29,449 nucleotides of DNA from positions 1-29,449 of the forward strand of contig USGM01000028.1 in the NCBI GenBank assembly GCA_900554205.1, written 5' to 3'. Origin of the DNA: an uncultured Lachnospiraceae bacterium. Lineage in GTDB: Bacteria > Bacillota > Clostridia > Lachnospirales > Lachnospiraceae. The position numbers and the translations under genes were made by a program. This document shows, one piece after another, positions 28,774-29,449 of the stretch (position 1 is the first letter of the stretch; every line of letters starts with the position of its first letter). Under the pieces are notes generated by a model. That model made no database searches and was not told where the DNA came from. It saw only the letters and a program-made list of their open reading frames with translations.

Positions 28774-28794
28774 CAAACTTTTTAAGTTAAAAAC

Positions 28795-29449
28795 TTATTT
28801 CTGAGGACCTGCAGCTACCAGTGCCTTGCCTGCGTCATTGCCCTCGTACTTTGCAAAATTCTTGATGAATCTGCCTGCAAGATCGTCAGCCTTAGCTTCC
28901 CAATCTGCAACATTTGCATAGGTGTCACGAGGATCAAGGATTCCGCTGTCTACTCCGGGAAGCTCGGTAGGAATCTCAAAGCCGAAGATCGGGAGCTTCT
29001 TTGTAGGAGCCTTGTTGATATCACCGCTCAGGATAGCGTCGATAATTCCACGAGTATCCTTGATGGAGATACGCTTGCCGGTTCCGTTCCATCCGGTATT
29101 TACAAGGTAAGCCTTAGCGCCGCTCTTCTGCATCTTCTTAACAAGCTCTTCTGCATACTTTGTAGGATGCAGCTCAAGGAATGCCTGACCGAAGCAAGCA
29201 GAGAAGGTAGGAGTAGGCTCGGTAATTCCGCGCTCTGTACCTGCCAGCTTAGCTGTGAAACCGGACAGGAAGTAATACTGGGTCTGCTCAGGTGTCAGGA
29301 TAGACACAGGAGGCAGTACGCCGAATGCATCTGCGGAAAGGAAGATAACGTTCTTTGCAGCAGGTGCGGAAGAAATCGGGCGAACAATGTTCTGGATATG
29401 GTTGATCGGATAAGATACACGGGTGTTCTCCGTTACGCTCTTATCGTCG
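28795..29449 (-). CDS. pckA: Phosphoenolpyruvate carboxykinase (ATP), C-terminal part (cut by window end)
   Basis: The open frame runs from the window edge to the stop at 28795, about 217 residues and roughly 40 percent of the enzyme. It contains ENTRVSYPINHIQNIVRP, FLSADAFGVLPPVS, TPEQTQYYFLSGFTAKLAGTE, TEPTPTFSACFGQAFL, YLVNTGWNGTGKRI and KLPIFGFEIP, all characteristic of the ATP-dependent enzyme. It interconverts oxaloacetate plus ATP with PEP, CO2 and ADP. In fermenting anaerobes it often runs in the carboxylating, ATP-forming direction. The apparent GTG start at 29307 is internal; the true start lies outside the window. Confidence 0.97.
   Translation of the reverse strand, partial: DDKSVTENTRVSYPINHIQNIVRPISSAPAAKNVIFLSADAFGVLPPVSILTPEQTQYYFLSGFTAKLAGTERGITEPTPTFSACFGQAFLELHPTKYAEELVKKMQKSGAKAYLVNTGWNGTGKRISIKDTRGIIDAILSGDINKAPTKKLPIFGFEIPTELPGVDSGILDPRDTYANVADWEAKADDLAGRFIKNFAKYEGNDAGKALVAAGPQK

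Noticed and set aside
1..29449. CRISPR arrays, tRNA or rRNA genes, transposons and phage genes
   Set aside because: I looked for regularly spaced repeats, tRNA T-arm motifs and recombinase or transposase motifs and saw none; very short or degraded elements could escape reading by eye.

Overview
The window looks like a chromosomal segment of an anaerobic, spore-forming Firmicute of the class Clostridia, most likely a Lachnospiraceae-type gut bacterium. The grounds are two T-box leaders in front of tRNA synthetase genes, a class B sortase, a SpoIID/LytB protein, an ATP-type PEP carboxykinase, a Cys/Gly-rich small protein of a kind seen in that family, strong GGAGG ribosome sites and an intermediate base composition. 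Genus and species cannot be read from the sequence alone. I see no tRNA, rRNA, CRISPR array, transposase or phage gene.

Layout. Almost everything is on the minus strand. 1-1643: a sortase B gene followed by its probable secreted partner, which is cut by the window start. 1780-2944 (plus): a 93-residue protein with 17 cysteines and two unrecognised Met-rich helical proteins, behind promoter elements that resemble sporulation sigma-K boxes. 3015-5775: leuS with a complete leucine T-box leader. 5788-7602: a polytopic membrane protein. 7703-9796: an EF-G paralogue with an altered G4 box. 10025-11125 (plus): tyrA with an ACT domain. 11155-18353: pheS, pheT, an M18 aminopeptidase, queA, a PilZ protein and a VanZ-like protein. 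These are tightly packed behind one phenylalanine T-box and end at one shared terminator, so they are probably one six-gene transcript. 18350-21204: a SpoIID/LytB protein coupled to a YihY-type membrane protein. 21236-21467: a structured RNA that is probably 6S RNA. 21519-22435: a zinc-ribbon protein and a small membrane protein.

22584-26109 is the accessory part. It holds a flavodoxin whose mRNA probably begins with a hairpin, a LysR gene collapsed by an internal deletion, the tail of an XRE regulator, and an AT-richer, translationally coupled operon (histidine phosphatase, HD-domain hydrolase, CX2CX2CX7C flavoprotein) led by a possible leaderless 30-codon ORF. 26232-29449 returns to core metabolism: an M24 aminopeptidase P-type enzyme, deoC and the 3' part of pckA.

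How the genes work together. Much of the window is translation and amino-acid economy: leuS and pheST sensed by uncharged tRNA, an M18 peptidase in the pheST transcript, queA for tRNA modification, an EF-G paralogue, TyrA, and 6S RNA for growth-phase control of RNA polymerase. A second theme is the envelope and spore: sortase, SpoIID, VanZ, YihY and the Cys-rich protein. The best candidates for something undescribed are the Cys-rich/Met-rich cluster (1780-2944), the phosphatase-HD-flavoprotein module (23929-26109) and the addition of PilZ and VanZ genes to a Phe T-box operon.
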